Source: a virus. Taken from it: DNA of 64,000 bases. Below, piece after piece: positions 17,728 through 25,541 of the stretch. The position numbers and the translations under genes are program-made. Under the pieces are notes generated by a model. It worked only from the letters and a program-made list of their open reading frames with translations, was not told the origin of the DNA and ran no database searches. How positions within the stretch are numbered: the first letter of the stretch is position 1; each line of letters starts with the position of its first letter. The stretch covers positions 1 through 64,000 of the IMG/VR virus record IMGVR_UViG_3300047678_000160; one strand, given 5' to 3'.

Positions 17728-18004
17728 CTATGACCGAAAATTTATCCCCGTCTGCAACCAGCGGTGAGGAATTTGAACCTGCTTGACTGCCACTTTCTTC
17801 TGATTGTAATAATCAGCAGAATTGAGCATTGCTTGGCTTTCCTTATTCTCACCTTGAAGGGGAATAACGAACATTGTCTCATTGGCGTCAGCACCAACGA
17901 GCAGCTTTGGCTCGACAGGCTTAATACAGCCGGTCAGAGAGAGAGAGAGAGAGGGCGATAACGCCCACGAGGATAACGAGGAATGAACGAGTCACTGTTT
18001 TCAT
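17728..18004 (-). pseudogene. Small lipoprotein gene, out of frame at a (CT)9 tract
   Basis: ATG 18004 opens a signal peptide (MKTVTRSFLVILVGVIALSL). The coding strand then has nine CT units, after which the lipobox frame (LTGC) continues for about 65 residues, with ETMFVIPLQGENKESQA and VKQVQIPHRWLQTG, to a TAG at 17728. With nine units the two frames do not join; seven or ten units would give an intact LSLTGC lipobox. The mature part resembles the start of SPFH/band-7-type lipoproteins of large phages but stops early, so it may also be truncated. Adjacent to another small membrane protein gene. Confidence 0.6.
17936..17953. repeat. (AG)9/(CT)9 dinucleotide tract in lipoprotein signal sequence
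   Basis: Nine perfect AG units on the + strand, located exactly where frame must be kept between signal peptide and lipobox. A typical simple-sequence contingency arrangement. Confidence 0.85.
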
Positions 18005-18008
18005 AAAA

Positions 18009-18272
18009 TTAGTTTTGAGTGTTAGAAGAAAGAGCCTTGCGAACGTCCGAATAGAACATCACAACGGCTAACGTGAGAATAGTCAGTCCCAGCCAAGGTG
18101 TGGCGACGACATGGTTTACGGCATTTTGCCCGACGAACGCAGCGTCTCCACCATTAACGGTAGCAACTGCGGCTTTGTTTTTTGCAAGAACCGCAACGGG
18201 CTCCGCAAGATAAGTGTTCAAGAATGACAAAATTGCCACAATGACCACGAACGATACGATTTTTAACTTCAT
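18009..18272 (-). CDS. Small membrane protein with two hydrophobic segments
   Basis: An 87-residue protein. Residues 4-22 are a hydrophobic signal or anchor (IVSFVVIVAILSFLNTY) and residues 57-76 a second span (TPWLGLTILTLAVVMFY). The middle is Ala/Val-rich. It is immediately upstream (4 nt) of the phase-variable lipoprotein gene. Possible envelope, superinfection-exclusion or lysis role; unproven. Confidence 0.55.
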   Translation of the reverse strand: MKLKIVSFVVIVAILSFLNTYLAEPVAVLAKNKAAVATVNGGDAAFVGQNAVNHVVATPWLGLTILTLAVVMFYSDVRKALSSNTQN

Positions 18273-18286
18273 ATTGGTTTATATTG

Positions 18287-18306
18287 GACTTATTATGAAA
18301 TAAGTC
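18287..18306 (-). other. Perfect inverted repeat GACTTATT-4-AATAAGTC
   Basis: An 8-bp perfect stem with 4-nt loop in the gap between two minus-strand envelope-protein genes. No T-run follows on the minus strand, so a protein-binding site or mRNA-end hairpin is as likely as a terminator. Confidence 0.4.
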
Positions 18307-18353
18307 ATTGTCTTTTGAATTACAATGTCGTAAGTCGTTTATATCGACAAACC

Positions 18354-18572
18354 TCAATCTATCTTTTCTTTTCGTTCGAGATGGCCGTCCACGTAAGTAT
18401 AAAGCCAATAATGACCGTTTTCATAGTAAGTGTAAGAGGAAATCTTTACAAATCTGTCTTTGGCTTTGTCCATAACACTGACCGTTGTTCTTGAAAGTAA
18501 ATAAGAACGTTCGTGTGATGCACATCCACCTAGAATTAAAACTAAACAAATCAGATAATATTTAAATTTCAT
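18354..18572 (-). CDS. Small lipoprotein
   Basis: A 72-residue protein with signal peptide MKFKYYLICLVLILGGC; the LGGC lipobox predicts lipidation at Cys17, leaving a mature chain of about 56 residues rich in Tyr, Ser and Lys. Located 2 nt after the MazG-like gene. Small phage lipoproteins often block superinfection or act as outer spanins; nothing here discriminates between these. Confidence 0.6.
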   Translation of the reverse strand: MKFKYYLICLVLILGGCASHERSYLLSRTTVSVMDKAKDRFVKISSYTYYENGHYWLYTYVDGHLERKEKID

Positions 18573-18574
18573 AA

Positions 18575-18820
18575 TTATCGTCTAGTTCCATCTTTAAAAG
18601 CACTTTTTGTGCTCTCCATCATTTTCAATAAATCGGTCAAAGGAATATTCCATTTTTTGTTAGAGTAAGCCTCAATAGCTCCAATCATATCAGCCAACTC
18701 ACAAAGTTGGAGAATAGGACTTTCTTGTTCAATGGCATCTTCCAGCTCTTGAAACTCTTCACGTATTTTGGAAAATTCCCCAAGAGTTCCTTTCTGAATT
18801 GGTTTTTGGTGATAGCTCAT
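18575..18820 (-). CDS. MazG-like / all-alpha NTP pyrophosphohydrolase-like protein
   Basis: An 81-residue all-helical protein. The conserved pattern EEFQELEDA (acidic metal ligands), CELADMIGAIEAY and a C-terminal TKSAFKDGTRR match the short phage branch of the MazG/PRA-PH superfamily, which hydrolyses nucleoside triphosphates. At 81 residues it is a minimal single-domain form. Confidence 0.65.
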   Translation of the reverse strand: MSYHQKPIQKGTLGEFSKIREEFQELEDAIEQESPILQLCELADMIGAIEAYSNKKWNIPLTDLLKMMESTKSAFKDGTRR

Positions 18821-18821
18821 A

Positions 18822-18908
18822 TTAACGTTTGATTAATTCATCAATGACTTCGTAAATTTCTTTTTCAAATTCTTTACTCGAACAAGTATCGACTATTTTG
18901 ATTTCCAT
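18822..18908 (-). CDS. 28-residue putative small protein
   Basis: ATG 18908 to TAA 18822, reading MEIKIVDTCSSKEFEKEIYE and then VIDELIKR. It is 1 nt from the MazG-like start and in the same operon. The sequence resembles the start of short DUF1737-like phage proteins but is very short; it may be a fragment. Confidence 0.35.
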   Translation of the reverse strand: MEIKIVDTCSSKEFEKEIYEVIDELIKR

Positions 18909-18933
18909 AATTATTTACAGTAAGTTTCTATCT

Positions 18934-19122
18934 TCATGGGAGATTTGGGAATTCTGCGTTTCTTTTTTTGGCTAAAGCTCTTACTCTAGCGTATTCTTCA
19001 CCGTAATAATCTTCGGTGCTTTGTTCTACAACTAATTTTACATTGGTGCCAGACAAAGAGCGGTAGAGTTGAATTCTACCGCTCGATGTATAAGAAACAA
19101 AGTATTTAGAATGAGATTTCAT
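18934..19122 (-). CDS. Small hypothetical protein
   Basis: A 62-residue basic protein (many Lys, Arg, Tyr). Its start overlaps the last 17 nt of the RNA ligase gene, indicating co-translation. No motif recognised. Confidence 0.5.
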   Translation of the reverse strand: MKSHSKYFVSYTSSGRIQLYRSLSGTNVKLVVEQSTEDYYGEEYARVRALAKKRNAEFPNLP

Positions 19123-20122
19123 TGTTTAAAAACCAAGTTCTAGCAGCTTTGGTGATTTCTCCCTGAGCTTTCTTGAGGTCGATGCCAGACGCCTTGGCGG
19201 TATCTGCTTCTTCCTTTTCAATGTCGGTGGTAATCCACTTAATGAAATGGCCGAGAGAAGAGCGGTCGGTTTTATGACCAGCTTCACGAAGTTTGTCGAT
19301 TCCTTGACGGCAGCGATTTTCGGTCACGGTCTTTTCCGCAAATTCTCTCTGAGAAGCGACAAGCTCCACATCAACTGCGGCCAGGGTGTTCACCTTGGTC
19401 GCAGAATGTAGCTCGCCCTTGACCTTGAAGTAAAATTCAGGGCTTTCCCAGCCGGGAGTGACACATTTCCAAACAATCCCCTCTCCAACACCTTCAGCTC
19501 CATGAGCTTTAGCGACAGGGCAGGATTGTTCAACCTTGATGGTCAGTTCCACAAGCTTGTTACGAGCAATTTCAGGTGTGTTAAAATCGATGGATAGAGT
19601 TTCGTTTTGATAATCGTAAATGTTGTAAATACTTTCCTTCGGAGAACGAACCTTGGCCACAGCAGCTTTGTCAAGCCACTGTCCACCAACTTGAACGCCG
19701 AAGACCACAAATCTCTTTGGGAGTTTTGCAATAGCGACGTTTGGTTGAATGTTTCCTCCACACCATTCACCAAAGATGACTACAATTGCACTGTTGAAAC
19801 CGATTGCAGCTTCGTGAGTTAGAAAGTTGATAGCGTCAAGCTTATCATGAAAATGACGAGCGAATCCAGCGTTATCTTTCTCAACAGTAATGACGTTCTC
19901 ACGACTTTGAAACCAAATTTCTCCGGTCTGTAAATCCTTACAGATAGCTGCGTTGGTTCCGTGAAGTTTCACCGTTCCCTCATAAGTGAGGGTCGGAAGC
20001 GTTTTGGTATGGTCGTAAATTGGGTCGCCGTTCGTATCAACGCCGGCGTGTCGAGCCGCACAAGTTACCTTGTGAATGGCATTACGGTATTGCTCAATGG
20101 ATGGATATGGAATGTGTTTCAT
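19106..20122 (-). CDS. RNA ligase, T4 Rnl2 family
   Basis: A 338-residue protein. I chose ATG 20122 because GAGGAAAG lies just upstream; the TTG at 20137 overlaps that site. Nucleotidyltransferase motifs: I, KLHGTNAAI with nucleophile K52; IIIa, FGEWCGG 117-123; IV, EGIVWK 214-219; V, FKVKGE 232-237. Rnl2-type ligases seal 3'-OH/5'-phosphate nicks in RNA via AMP intermediates. With the kinase-like protein at 62183 and the HAD proteins it could form an RNA repair set against tRNA-cleaving defences. It heads the minus-strand block, driven by the promoter at 20137. Confidence 0.85.
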   Translation of the reverse strand: MKHIPYPSIEQYRNAIHKVTCAARHAGVDTNGDPIYDHTKTLPTLTYEGTVKLHGTNAAICKDLQTGEIWFQSRENVITVEKDNAGFARHFHDKLDAINFLTHEAAIGFNSAIVVIFGEWCGGNIQPNVAIAKLPKRFVVFGVQVGGQWLDKAAVAKVRSPKESIYNIYDYQNETLSIDFNTPEIARNKLVELTIKVEQSCPVAKAHGAEGVGEGIVWKCVTPGWESPEFYFKVKGELHSATKVNTLAAVDVELVASQREFAEKTVTENRCRQGIDKLREAGHKTDRSSLGHFIKWITTDIEKEEADTAKASGIDLKKAQGEITKAARTWFLNNEISF

Positions 20123-20136
20123 AGATACTTTCCTCA

Positions 20137-20164
20137 ATCATCCTCATTTTTATCAAAATGTCAA
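20137..20164 (-). promoter_or_regulatory. Sigma70-like promoter TTGACA-N16-GATGAT (minus strand)
   Basis: Perfect -35 at 20159-20164; weak -10 at 20137-20142, just upstream of the RNA ligase start. Confidence 0.5.
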
Positions 20165-20299
20165 CTTCTTACTCACCCGAAAACTCTAAATAGCGTGATT
20201 AAATCATCTTACGTTTTCTATTTATTGTAGATAGAGGATTGACCTTATTATAGTTTTGGACTTTTTCTTAAACAATCGGCGGTTTTTTATCAAAGGACT

Positions 20300-20308
20300 A
20301 TATTTATA
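20300..20308 (+). promoter_or_regulatory. ATATTTATA promoter-like element (tail tube)
   Basis: ATATTTATAG in the divergent gap, 37 nt before the tail tube ATG; same position class as in front of the sheath gene. Confidence 0.6.
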
Positions 20309-20345
20309 GATAACAAATCTTCCAACAATCTAAGGAACAACCAAC

Positions 20346-20834
20346 ATGGCAGAACTACTCGACAACCAAGAAATCTTCTTTACCGCATGGGAACCAAAGG
20401 TGCAGAACCGTTTCATCATGTATATCGATGGAATTCCAGCATACATGATTAAGGCCGCAGGTCGTCCTTCATTGAACAACAATCCAATTACGCTTGACCA
20501 TATCAATTTGAAGCGTAAAATCAAGGGTAAGTCTGAATGGCAAGACCTTGAAATCACACTTTATGACCCAGTTGTTCCTTCTGCTGCTCAAGCAGTTATG
20601 GAATGGGTTCGTTTGGCTCACGAATCAGTTACCGGACGCAATGGTTACGCAGACTTCTACAAGAAGGATGTTACAATCAACGTTCTCGGTCCTGTTGGTG
20701 ACAAGGTTGAAGAGTGGACATTGAAGGGCGCGTTCCCAGCATCAGTCAATTTCAATTCTTTGGATTGGGCTACATCTGACGCTCTAATGACGAACGTTAC
20801 ATTGGCCTACGATTACGCTATTCTACAGTATTAA
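20346..20834 (+). CDS. Tail tube protein (T4 gp19 family)
   Basis: A 162-residue protein with the size and pattern of gp19: an N-terminal segment followed by NRFIMYIDGIPAYMI, then beta-rich LEITLYDPVVPSAAQAVMEW and a central RNGYADFYKKDVTINVLGP region, ending in VTLAYDYAILQY. It stacks as hexameric rings inside the sheath. AAGGAACAA lies upstream of the ATG. A strong terminator follows, so it is expressed as a single gene, as expected for a high-copy virion protein. Confidence 0.92.
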   Translation: MAELLDNQEIFFTAWEPKVQNRFIMYIDGIPAYMIKAAGRPSLNNNPITLDHINLKRKIKGKSEWQDLEITLYDPVVPSAAQAVMEWVRLAHESVTGRNGYADFYKKDVTINVLGPVGDKVEEWTLKGAFPASVNFNSLDWATSDALMTNVTLAYDYAILQY

Positions 20835-20848
20835 GATTTGTTCAAATC

Positions 20849-20876
20849 ATCCCCTACGAGAGTCGGGGATTTTTTG
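20849..20876 (+). terminator. Rho-independent terminator after tail tube gene
   Basis: ATCCCC/GGGGAT stem with a 10-nt loop region, then a T-run. Confidence 0.8.
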
Positions 20877-20891
20877 TGCCCTTCCATATGT

Positions 20892-21101
20892 ATGATTATG
20901 GACGAACGTGAGGCAAAACGATTGATAGAGAAATGGAGTGTAGTTTTAAATGCCACAAGTTCCTCTTCACCAAATTGTATTATTATAGAATCCCAAGAAA
21001 AAGAGTTGATTATTGAAGAAGTAGAGATTCCAAAAAAACTCATACCGTTAGCAAATAAATTGGCGAAAGCATTGGACAAAAGAAGACTTGACATTTTATA
21101 A
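20892..21101 (+). CDS. Small hypothetical protein
   Basis: A 69-residue protein from ATG 20892 (ATG 20898 also possible; an upstream in-frame start lies in the terminator and is rejected). It is helical and charged, with a Ser-rich turn in the middle. It lies 21 nt upstream of the release factor gene and may be its operon partner. Not recognised. Confidence 0.5.
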   Translation: MIMDEREAKRLIEKWSVVLNATSSSSPNCIIIESQEKELIIEEVEIPKKLIPLANKLAKALDKRRLDIL

Positions 21102-21122
21102 AAGTTCGAACACCATCATTCT

Positions 21123-21867
21123 ATGAAAACTAGCAACATACACACAGACCGTATCAACGCGGGCAACCCATCGGGAGGCTCTTTTAGCGTTTGGGGGAGT
21201 CTTTGAGGCTCGTGGTGTTCTTGTTGAAGTAATTTCAGGAGAAGGTGGAGACGATTCTAAGTTGTTCGCTGAACAACTTTTTACAGCCTATTTGGCTTAC
21301 ATGGATAGAAATGGTCTTGAGGCTGAATTGGAAGAAACTGGGCCGACCAAGTATAGTTTCGTGTGTGAAGATTTAAAGGCAGAATCTCTGTTTGAAGGAG
21401 AATCTGGATGTCACTGTGTTCAACGTATTCCAAAGAACGACAGAGGAGGGCGCAAACACACTTCTTATGTAGCTGTAGTTGTTACTAGACTTCACTCTCA
21501 AAATACAGACATGAAAGAAACTGACTTGGAAGAGTCGTTTCAGAGAGGACATGGTAATGGTGGACAACACCAAAACAAAACCTCTAGTGCTGTTCGATTA
21601 AAGCACAAGCCAAGTGGACTTGATGTATTCATAAATGGACGAAGCCAACAGAGCAATAGACGAATTGCTCGCATTTGTTTGGCCGGCAAATTGTCTGAAC
21701 TTGTAAAGAATGGTAAAAGTCAATCGACCTTCGCCGGGGCTGGCCGAGGTGATAAAATAAGAACTTACAATTTAGCTGACCATAGAATTACCGACCACCA
21801 AACGGGAGCGAAGTGTCATATGCCGGATTCCATTATGAAATCGGGAAGGTTTGAATTACTCAAGTAA
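21123..21867 (+). CDS. Class I peptide chain release factor with in-frame TGA and +1 frameshift site
   Basis: Frame 0 from ATG 21123 gives 27 codons ending ...SFSVWGSL, then TGA at 21204. Skipping one base (T21204) enters the frame that encodes EARGVLVEVISGEGGDDSKL and on to the stop at 21867, for 247 residues. Domain 2 looks RF1-like (GESGCHCVQRIPKNDRGGRK), with PKN (about 103-105) where RF1 has PxT and RF2 has SPF. The catalytic GGQ is in GHGNGGQHQNKTSS (about 146-148). Domain 1, used for RF3 interaction, is missing, so it is shorter than host factors. The frameshift mimics prfB autoregulation: a shortage of UGA release raises synthesis. A T-run error (TTT for TT) is the alternative. Confidence 0.8.
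21193..21207 (+). promoter_or_regulatory. prfB-type +1 recoding site
   Basis: GGGGG, then AGT, then CTT TGA G. The purine SD-like run sits 3 nt before CTT as in bacterial prfB, and the preceding peptide ends GSL as in Bacillus RF2. Located at codons 24-28, close to the site after 24-25 codons in host prfB genes. Confidence 0.75.
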
Positions 21868-21872
21868 TTTTT

Positions 21873-21902
21873 GTATTTATAGATTTCAACTTATATTTAT
21901 AG
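21873..21902 (+). promoter_or_regulatory. Two TATTTATAG elements in tandem
   Basis: GTATTTATAG at 21873 and ATATTTATAG at 21893. The second ends 5 nt before ATG 21908. Confidence 0.55.
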
Positions 21903-21907
21903 GTGAC

Positions 21908-22594
21908 ATGAATAAGGCCTATCTAAGAAAATTGATTTGTGAAATTGTTGAGGAATCTCTTCCAAAAAGAGAGACGCTTCCACCAGACATTTTAGACCTT
22001 CTTGAAGATTTGAAACAGAAGATGTGGAAGCGAGGAATTCCTTCGGCACATCAAGAAGCAATCTTGGCAAGCTTATCTCATTCATTGTTGAAAGGTGGTT
22101 GGAAGAAATCACTACAACAAGAATGTGACCCATGTGGATGTGGCGACCCAACTGATAATCACGTAGATGAATTGGGTGGAATGGTTACTGGATTGAAAAA
22201 TCAAGTTCATGAAAGAAAAACAGCTCCACTTGAATCCGAAGAAATTTTCTCTATTCATGGAATCGATGGGTTTGACATTAACGTTTTGACCGAATTTAGT
22301 ATCTATCATGGAACTGGCGCGGCGGACGACCCAACGGAGGTCATTATCAATTCCATCGTATCACAAAATGATTTCATGGAAGCTGATTTGACCAATCCGA
22401 CCGCAGAAGAAACTAAGGTCATTCAAGCAGTTAAATTGGGAGTAAAATTACTCAATCCATCGGTTAAAGAAGGAATTTTGGTTCCAACGGGCACGGACAT
22501 GATTCTTCTCAACAAGAAAATGAGAAACTATCTACAAACCGATATTCACGCTCTCCAAGAATCTCTATACGAGAAATACGCTAGATACCATTAA
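21908..22594 (+). CDS. Tagged protein of unknown function (possible internal head/virion protein)
   Basis: A 228-residue protein. ATG 21908 is chosen because it follows the TATTTATAG element and a GGTGAC sequence; an earlier in-frame start lies inside the preceding gene. The N-terminus (MNKAYLRKLICEIVEESL) is one of the recurring amphipathic tags of this window. A CDPCGCGDP cluster lies near residue 79. The rest is acidic mixed alpha/beta. Function unknown. Confidence 0.6.
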   Translation: MNKAYLRKLICEIVEESLPKRETLPPDILDLLEDLKQKMWKRGIPSAHQEAILASLSHSLLKGGWKKSLQQECDPCGCGDPTDNHVDELGGMVTGLKNQVHERKTAPLESEEIFSIHGIDGFDINVLTEFSIYHGTGAADDPTEVIINSIVSQNDFMEADLTNPTAEETKVIQAVKLGVKLLNPSVKEGILVPTGTDMILLNKKMRNYLQTDIHALQESLYEKYARYH

Positions 22595-22595
22595 C

Positions 22596-22850
22596 ATGAA
22601 AAAGCAGAATTCTTCCAATTCAAAAACATTTTGGATGATATTCTCTCTACTGTTAACCATCGGTATTTGTTTTGAGGCTCAGAAAATGGCCAAACTATCA
22701 GAAGAATCTTTGAGATATGAATATGATAATATTCAATTATCCTCTGATTTTAGTCGAGCATATGCTGATGTATTGTTTAAAAACTATCTTCTTACCGAAG
22801 AAATATTAAGATTGGACGCGGTGACAAAGAAACAAAGAAGACCCTTTTGA
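22596..22850 (+). CDS. Small single-span membrane protein
   Basis: An 84-residue protein: basic N-terminus, one hydrophobic span at 12-28 (FWMIFSLLLTIGICFEA), then a charged helical tail. N-in topology by the positive-inside rule. It sits 1 nt after the previous stop. Role unknown. Confidence 0.55.
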   Translation: MKKQNSSNSKTFWMIFSLLLTIGICFEAQKMAKLSEESLRYEYDNIQLSSDFSRAYADVLFKNYLLTEEILRLDAVTKKQRRPF

Positions 22851-22851
22851 T

Positions 22852-23037
22852 ATGAAAGTAAGAACTCCAGATGATATATGTGTAGATTATCTCGAATTGT
22901 ATAGGGATGACCAATATCAACAGTTGAGTGAATTGTTAAAAAAAGAGCCTCCGTCTATCATTGCGACTTTTTGTTACTATGTGGTCAAATACGAGGGTAT
23001 CCATCACCTCGATTTCATACGCAAATTGATTCAGTAA
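22852..23037 (+). CDS. Small hypothetical protein
   Basis: A 61-residue helical protein, 1 nt after the previous gene, in the same short operon. No motif recognised. Confidence 0.5.
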   Translation: MKVRTPDDICVDYLELYRDDQYQQLSELLKKEPPSIIATFCYYVVKYEGIHHLDFIRKLIQ

Positions 23038-23061
23038 TTCAACGTATTGTAGTATTTTTCT

Positions 23062-23071
23062 ATATTTATAG
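23062..23071 (+). promoter_or_regulatory. ATATTTATAG promoter-like element
   Basis: 15 nt before ATG 23087; start of the tagged-protein operon. Confidence 0.55.
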
Positions 23072-23086
23072 AAAACCTCTCAATCT

Positions 23087-23536
23087 ATGGATTCTACGTC
23101 ACGCGCCAAAAACAAAAATTTCTTGAAAGAAATTATCCTCGAATGTGTAAAAGAAGTATTTGCTGAGAGTATTAAGCCAGCAGATGAACAGGATATTCGT
23201 GGCGTATTGGGATTTCCATTTGATAAATACATTGTTCCGCTCAGCATCAAGGTTGATGACCACGACGCAGCAGGTAAGCAGAAGGCTGATTACACTTATA
23301 GTTGGAAATTAAGAATTCCTGTCGATGACCCAGAACTGTTATCAAATCTAACAGAAGACCAAGAAACATTTGAGGAAAAATTAATCGAAACAATCACAGA
23401 AAAACTTCGTTCGCCAGCATCTCTTCCCGGCGGACAGTTTACCACAGGATTTGCTGAGGTTGAGAAGAGAGAGACAATCCGTGGAGTAAAACTTTTATTG
23501 GTCAAAGTAGAAATGACCGTAGGATGGAACATATGA
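23087..23536 (+). CDS. Tagged protein, unknown function
   Basis: A 149-residue protein. Residues 10-27 (NFLKEIILECVKEVFAES) carry the recurring helical tag. The remaining 120 residues look beta-rich, with a dimer-like DPELLSNLTEDQETFEEKL helix. Stop overlaps the next ATG. Possibly a virion-internal or baseplate-associated protein; not recognised. Confidence 0.55.
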   Translation: MDSTSRAKNKNFLKEIILECVKEVFAESIKPADEQDIRGVLGFPFDKYIVPLSIKVDDHDAAGKQKADYTYSWKLRIPVDDPELLSNLTEDQETFEEKLIETITEKLRSPASLPGGQFTTGFAEVEKRETIRGVKLLLVKVEMTVGWNI

Positions 23537-24135
23537 AAAAATCAGAACTAAAAGAAGTAATCAAGACTGTTTTGATTCGTAAATTGAATGAAGTGGCTGA
23601 TGTTGTTGATATGAAAGGAAACAAGGTCAAGCCAGAACAATATGGTTTGGTTATTGATAAAAATTCAGACGACCCGATTGTTCAAGTTGTTGGCTACGGT
23701 AAGATGAAATATTCCAATTTGAAATCCGCTATCGAACAGACGGTGGATGTGGTTAAGAAGGAAATAAAGGCAAAGAATTACGACAACGCATTGCATTATA
23801 CAGACCCAAAGGGTATATTGATTTTAATGATGAAGGCTGCACAAGAAATTGAGGGAGAACTTGCCGATGGAGTTAATGAGGTTATGGGCCAAAGTATTTC
23901 TCCTGATGCGGTTGCAGACGCTTTAAGTTCCAGCACACAAAACAATCCAGCAGACCAAAAGAAAGTGATGGATTTGGAAAAACAAAAAAATGATTTACAA
24001 AGCAAATTAGACATTACCAAAGGTCAAATGTCTAAGGCTTTGACACCATATCAAAGAAAGATAAAGCAAGATGAGGAAAAGCTCGGTAGAATTAACCAAG
24101 ACCTACAAAGATTACAAAGAAAAACCCATGAATAA
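23533..24135 (+). CDS. Tagged coiled-coil protein
   Basis: A 200-residue protein from ATG 23533 (ATGA overlap; an ATG at 23524 is 3 codons earlier). It starts MKKSELKEVIKTVLIRKLNE, the tag. Residues 140-200 form a long Lys/Gln/Glu-rich coiled coil. Function unknown; scaffold or internal protein is plausible. Confidence 0.6.
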   Translation: MKKSELKEVIKTVLIRKLNEVADVVDMKGNKVKPEQYGLVIDKNSDDPIVQVVGYGKMKYSNLKSAIEQTVDVVKKEIKAKNYDNALHYTDPKGILILMMKAAQEIEGELADGVNEVMGQSISPDAVADALSSSTQNNPADQKKVMDLEKQKNDLQSKLDITKGQMSKALTPYQRKIKQDEEKLGRINQDLQRLQRKTHE

Positions 24136-25420
24136 ATCAGAATTGATAAAACTAATAAAAGAAGTCTTCGCTGAATGTGATACTTCTCACTCACCAGTGA
24201 AACAGGATGACGACACAATTCATGAAGCAAAAGGACTGTCTGGAATGAAAAAAGCTTCTGAAAAGCTCGACAATACTCAAATGGGAGCCACCGATAAAAC
24301 CATCACTTCAACATCCGAACCAAAGGAAAAAGAAGAAGGAAAGAAACTTCCAGTTGTAAAGAAACCTGCTCAACCAAAATTGGTTAAAGAAATGGTTATG
24401 AACATTATTCGTGAAGTGGTTGACGAATATCGAACCAAAGGAGCATTGGGTTCAAAAAATCCAAATCGCACCGCAGCTGTCAAAGCTACCGGAAAGAATT
24501 ATAAGGCAAAGGGAATGTCCGGCATGGGCCGCCCAAAATCAATCAATACATCGGGGCCAGCAGGACTCGAAATCTCCATGTCATTGAACGGAACACCTTG
24601 GCTTCTTGATTATGATTTTCTAAACAACCCTTGGCCATCAGCTAAAAGGTTCTTAGAAACTGACATTATGGCTGAGCTTCCAAATGAAGAGGCCTTGAAA
24701 GGAAAGATTAGCGATGAAGTTTATCAAGTAATTGAAAAAGCTAAAGAAGATGACTTGGATGGAAATCTAAATGATACCAACAACAAAATCACGTTGTATT
24801 ACGATACACCTTCTCATCAACTTCGTGCAAAACGTGTAAGCGACAAAGATTCATTGAAGGAAGTTGGAGCAACCAAGAATGTAAATCAAGAAATTGAAAA
24901 ATTACTGAAACAAGGAAAGAAAGTATTTTCCGCTGCTATTGGAAGAGTTGGTGAAGTTGATGCCGTTGAACAAAACAACGTTTACATCAAACTTAGAAGA
25001 GGCCGTAGAGGAGTCACAAGCTTTAACAGCGGTGACGCGGTGGTTATTAATCCAAGACCAGATGGAACTTATGTAATTGTTAATACCGGCGCAAGCGGAA
25101 AGTCCGGTTCTCAAACATTGGGACAAGCCGTAAAGGAAGATTCCTTTAATAACATGCCAGCTGGCTTGAAGTCTTTCAGCATAGCATTTAAGACAAAATT
25201 TACCTCAGCTAAAGTTAATAAGGAAAACACTCACAAGATTACATCGTTCATTGCAAAATCAAAGGAAACTCTTCCCGATGAAATCAATTCTTGGTTAGAA
25301 GCGTTTACGAAGAAGGCAAAGGTTCAAGACCCATCAATAACCTTTACTTTAATTCCAGGAACTCTACAGGTGTTCTCAGACCGTCCAGCCAAAACTGGAG
25401 AAGTAACGAGTAATCCATAA
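24128..25420 (+). CDS. Large tagged protein, unknown function
   Basis: A 430-residue protein from ATG 24128 (overlapping the previous stop; an in-frame start at 24071 would overlap more). It carries two copies of the tag: residues 1-16 (MNKSELIKLIKEVFAE) and about 90-108 (LVKEMVMNIIREVVDEY). Between them is a Lys/Glu/Pro-rich spacer. The C-terminal 270 residues look folded, with a basic KLRRGRRG segment. A terminator follows. Virion or pre-head role inferred from the tag and location next to tail genes. Confidence 0.6.
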   Translation: MNKSELIKLIKEVFAECDTSHSPVKQDDDTIHEAKGLSGMKKASEKLDNTQMGATDKTITSTSEPKEKEEGKKLPVVKKPAQPKLVKEMVMNIIREVVDEYRTKGALGSKNPNRTAAVKATGKNYKAKGMSGMGRPKSINTSGPAGLEISMSLNGTPWLLDYDFLNNPWPSAKRFLETDIMAELPNEEALKGKISDEVYQVIEKAKEDDLDGNLNDTNNKITLYYDTPSHQLRAKRVSDKDSLKEVGATKNVNQEIEKLLKQGKKVFSAAIGRVGEVDAVEQNNVYIKLRRGRRGVTSFNSGDAVVINPRPDGTYVIVNTGASGKSGSQTLGQAVKEDSFNNMPAGLKSFSIAFKTKFTSAKVNKENTHKITSFIAKSKETLPDEINSWLEAFTKKAKVQDPSITFTLIPGTLQVFSDRPAKTGEVTSNP

Positions 25421-25446
25421 TGTCCCCGAATCAGTTATAACAAATT

Positions 25447-25477
25447 AAGGGTCGATTAAACACCGACCCTTTTTTTA
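25447..25477 (+). terminator. Rho-independent terminator
   Basis: AGGGTCG/CGACCCT stem with a 9-nt loop, then seven or more T. Confidence 0.9.
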
Positions 25478-25541
25478 TGCCTAAATTTCTCAAAAATCTT
25501 TTCTTTGTTTACTATATATACGAAACAACAGTTTATAAATT

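Noticed and set aside
17764-17961. 65-codon + strand frame opposite the lipoprotein gene
   Set aside because: The minus strand encodes a recognisable signal peptide, lipobox and mature part; the + frame crosses the AG repeat and lacks a start context.
21104-21119. GTTCGAAC followed by ACCA resembling a tRNA T-loop and 3' end
   Set aside because: No acceptor, D or anticodon stems can be formed upstream, and the sequence is mostly the end of a coding frame.
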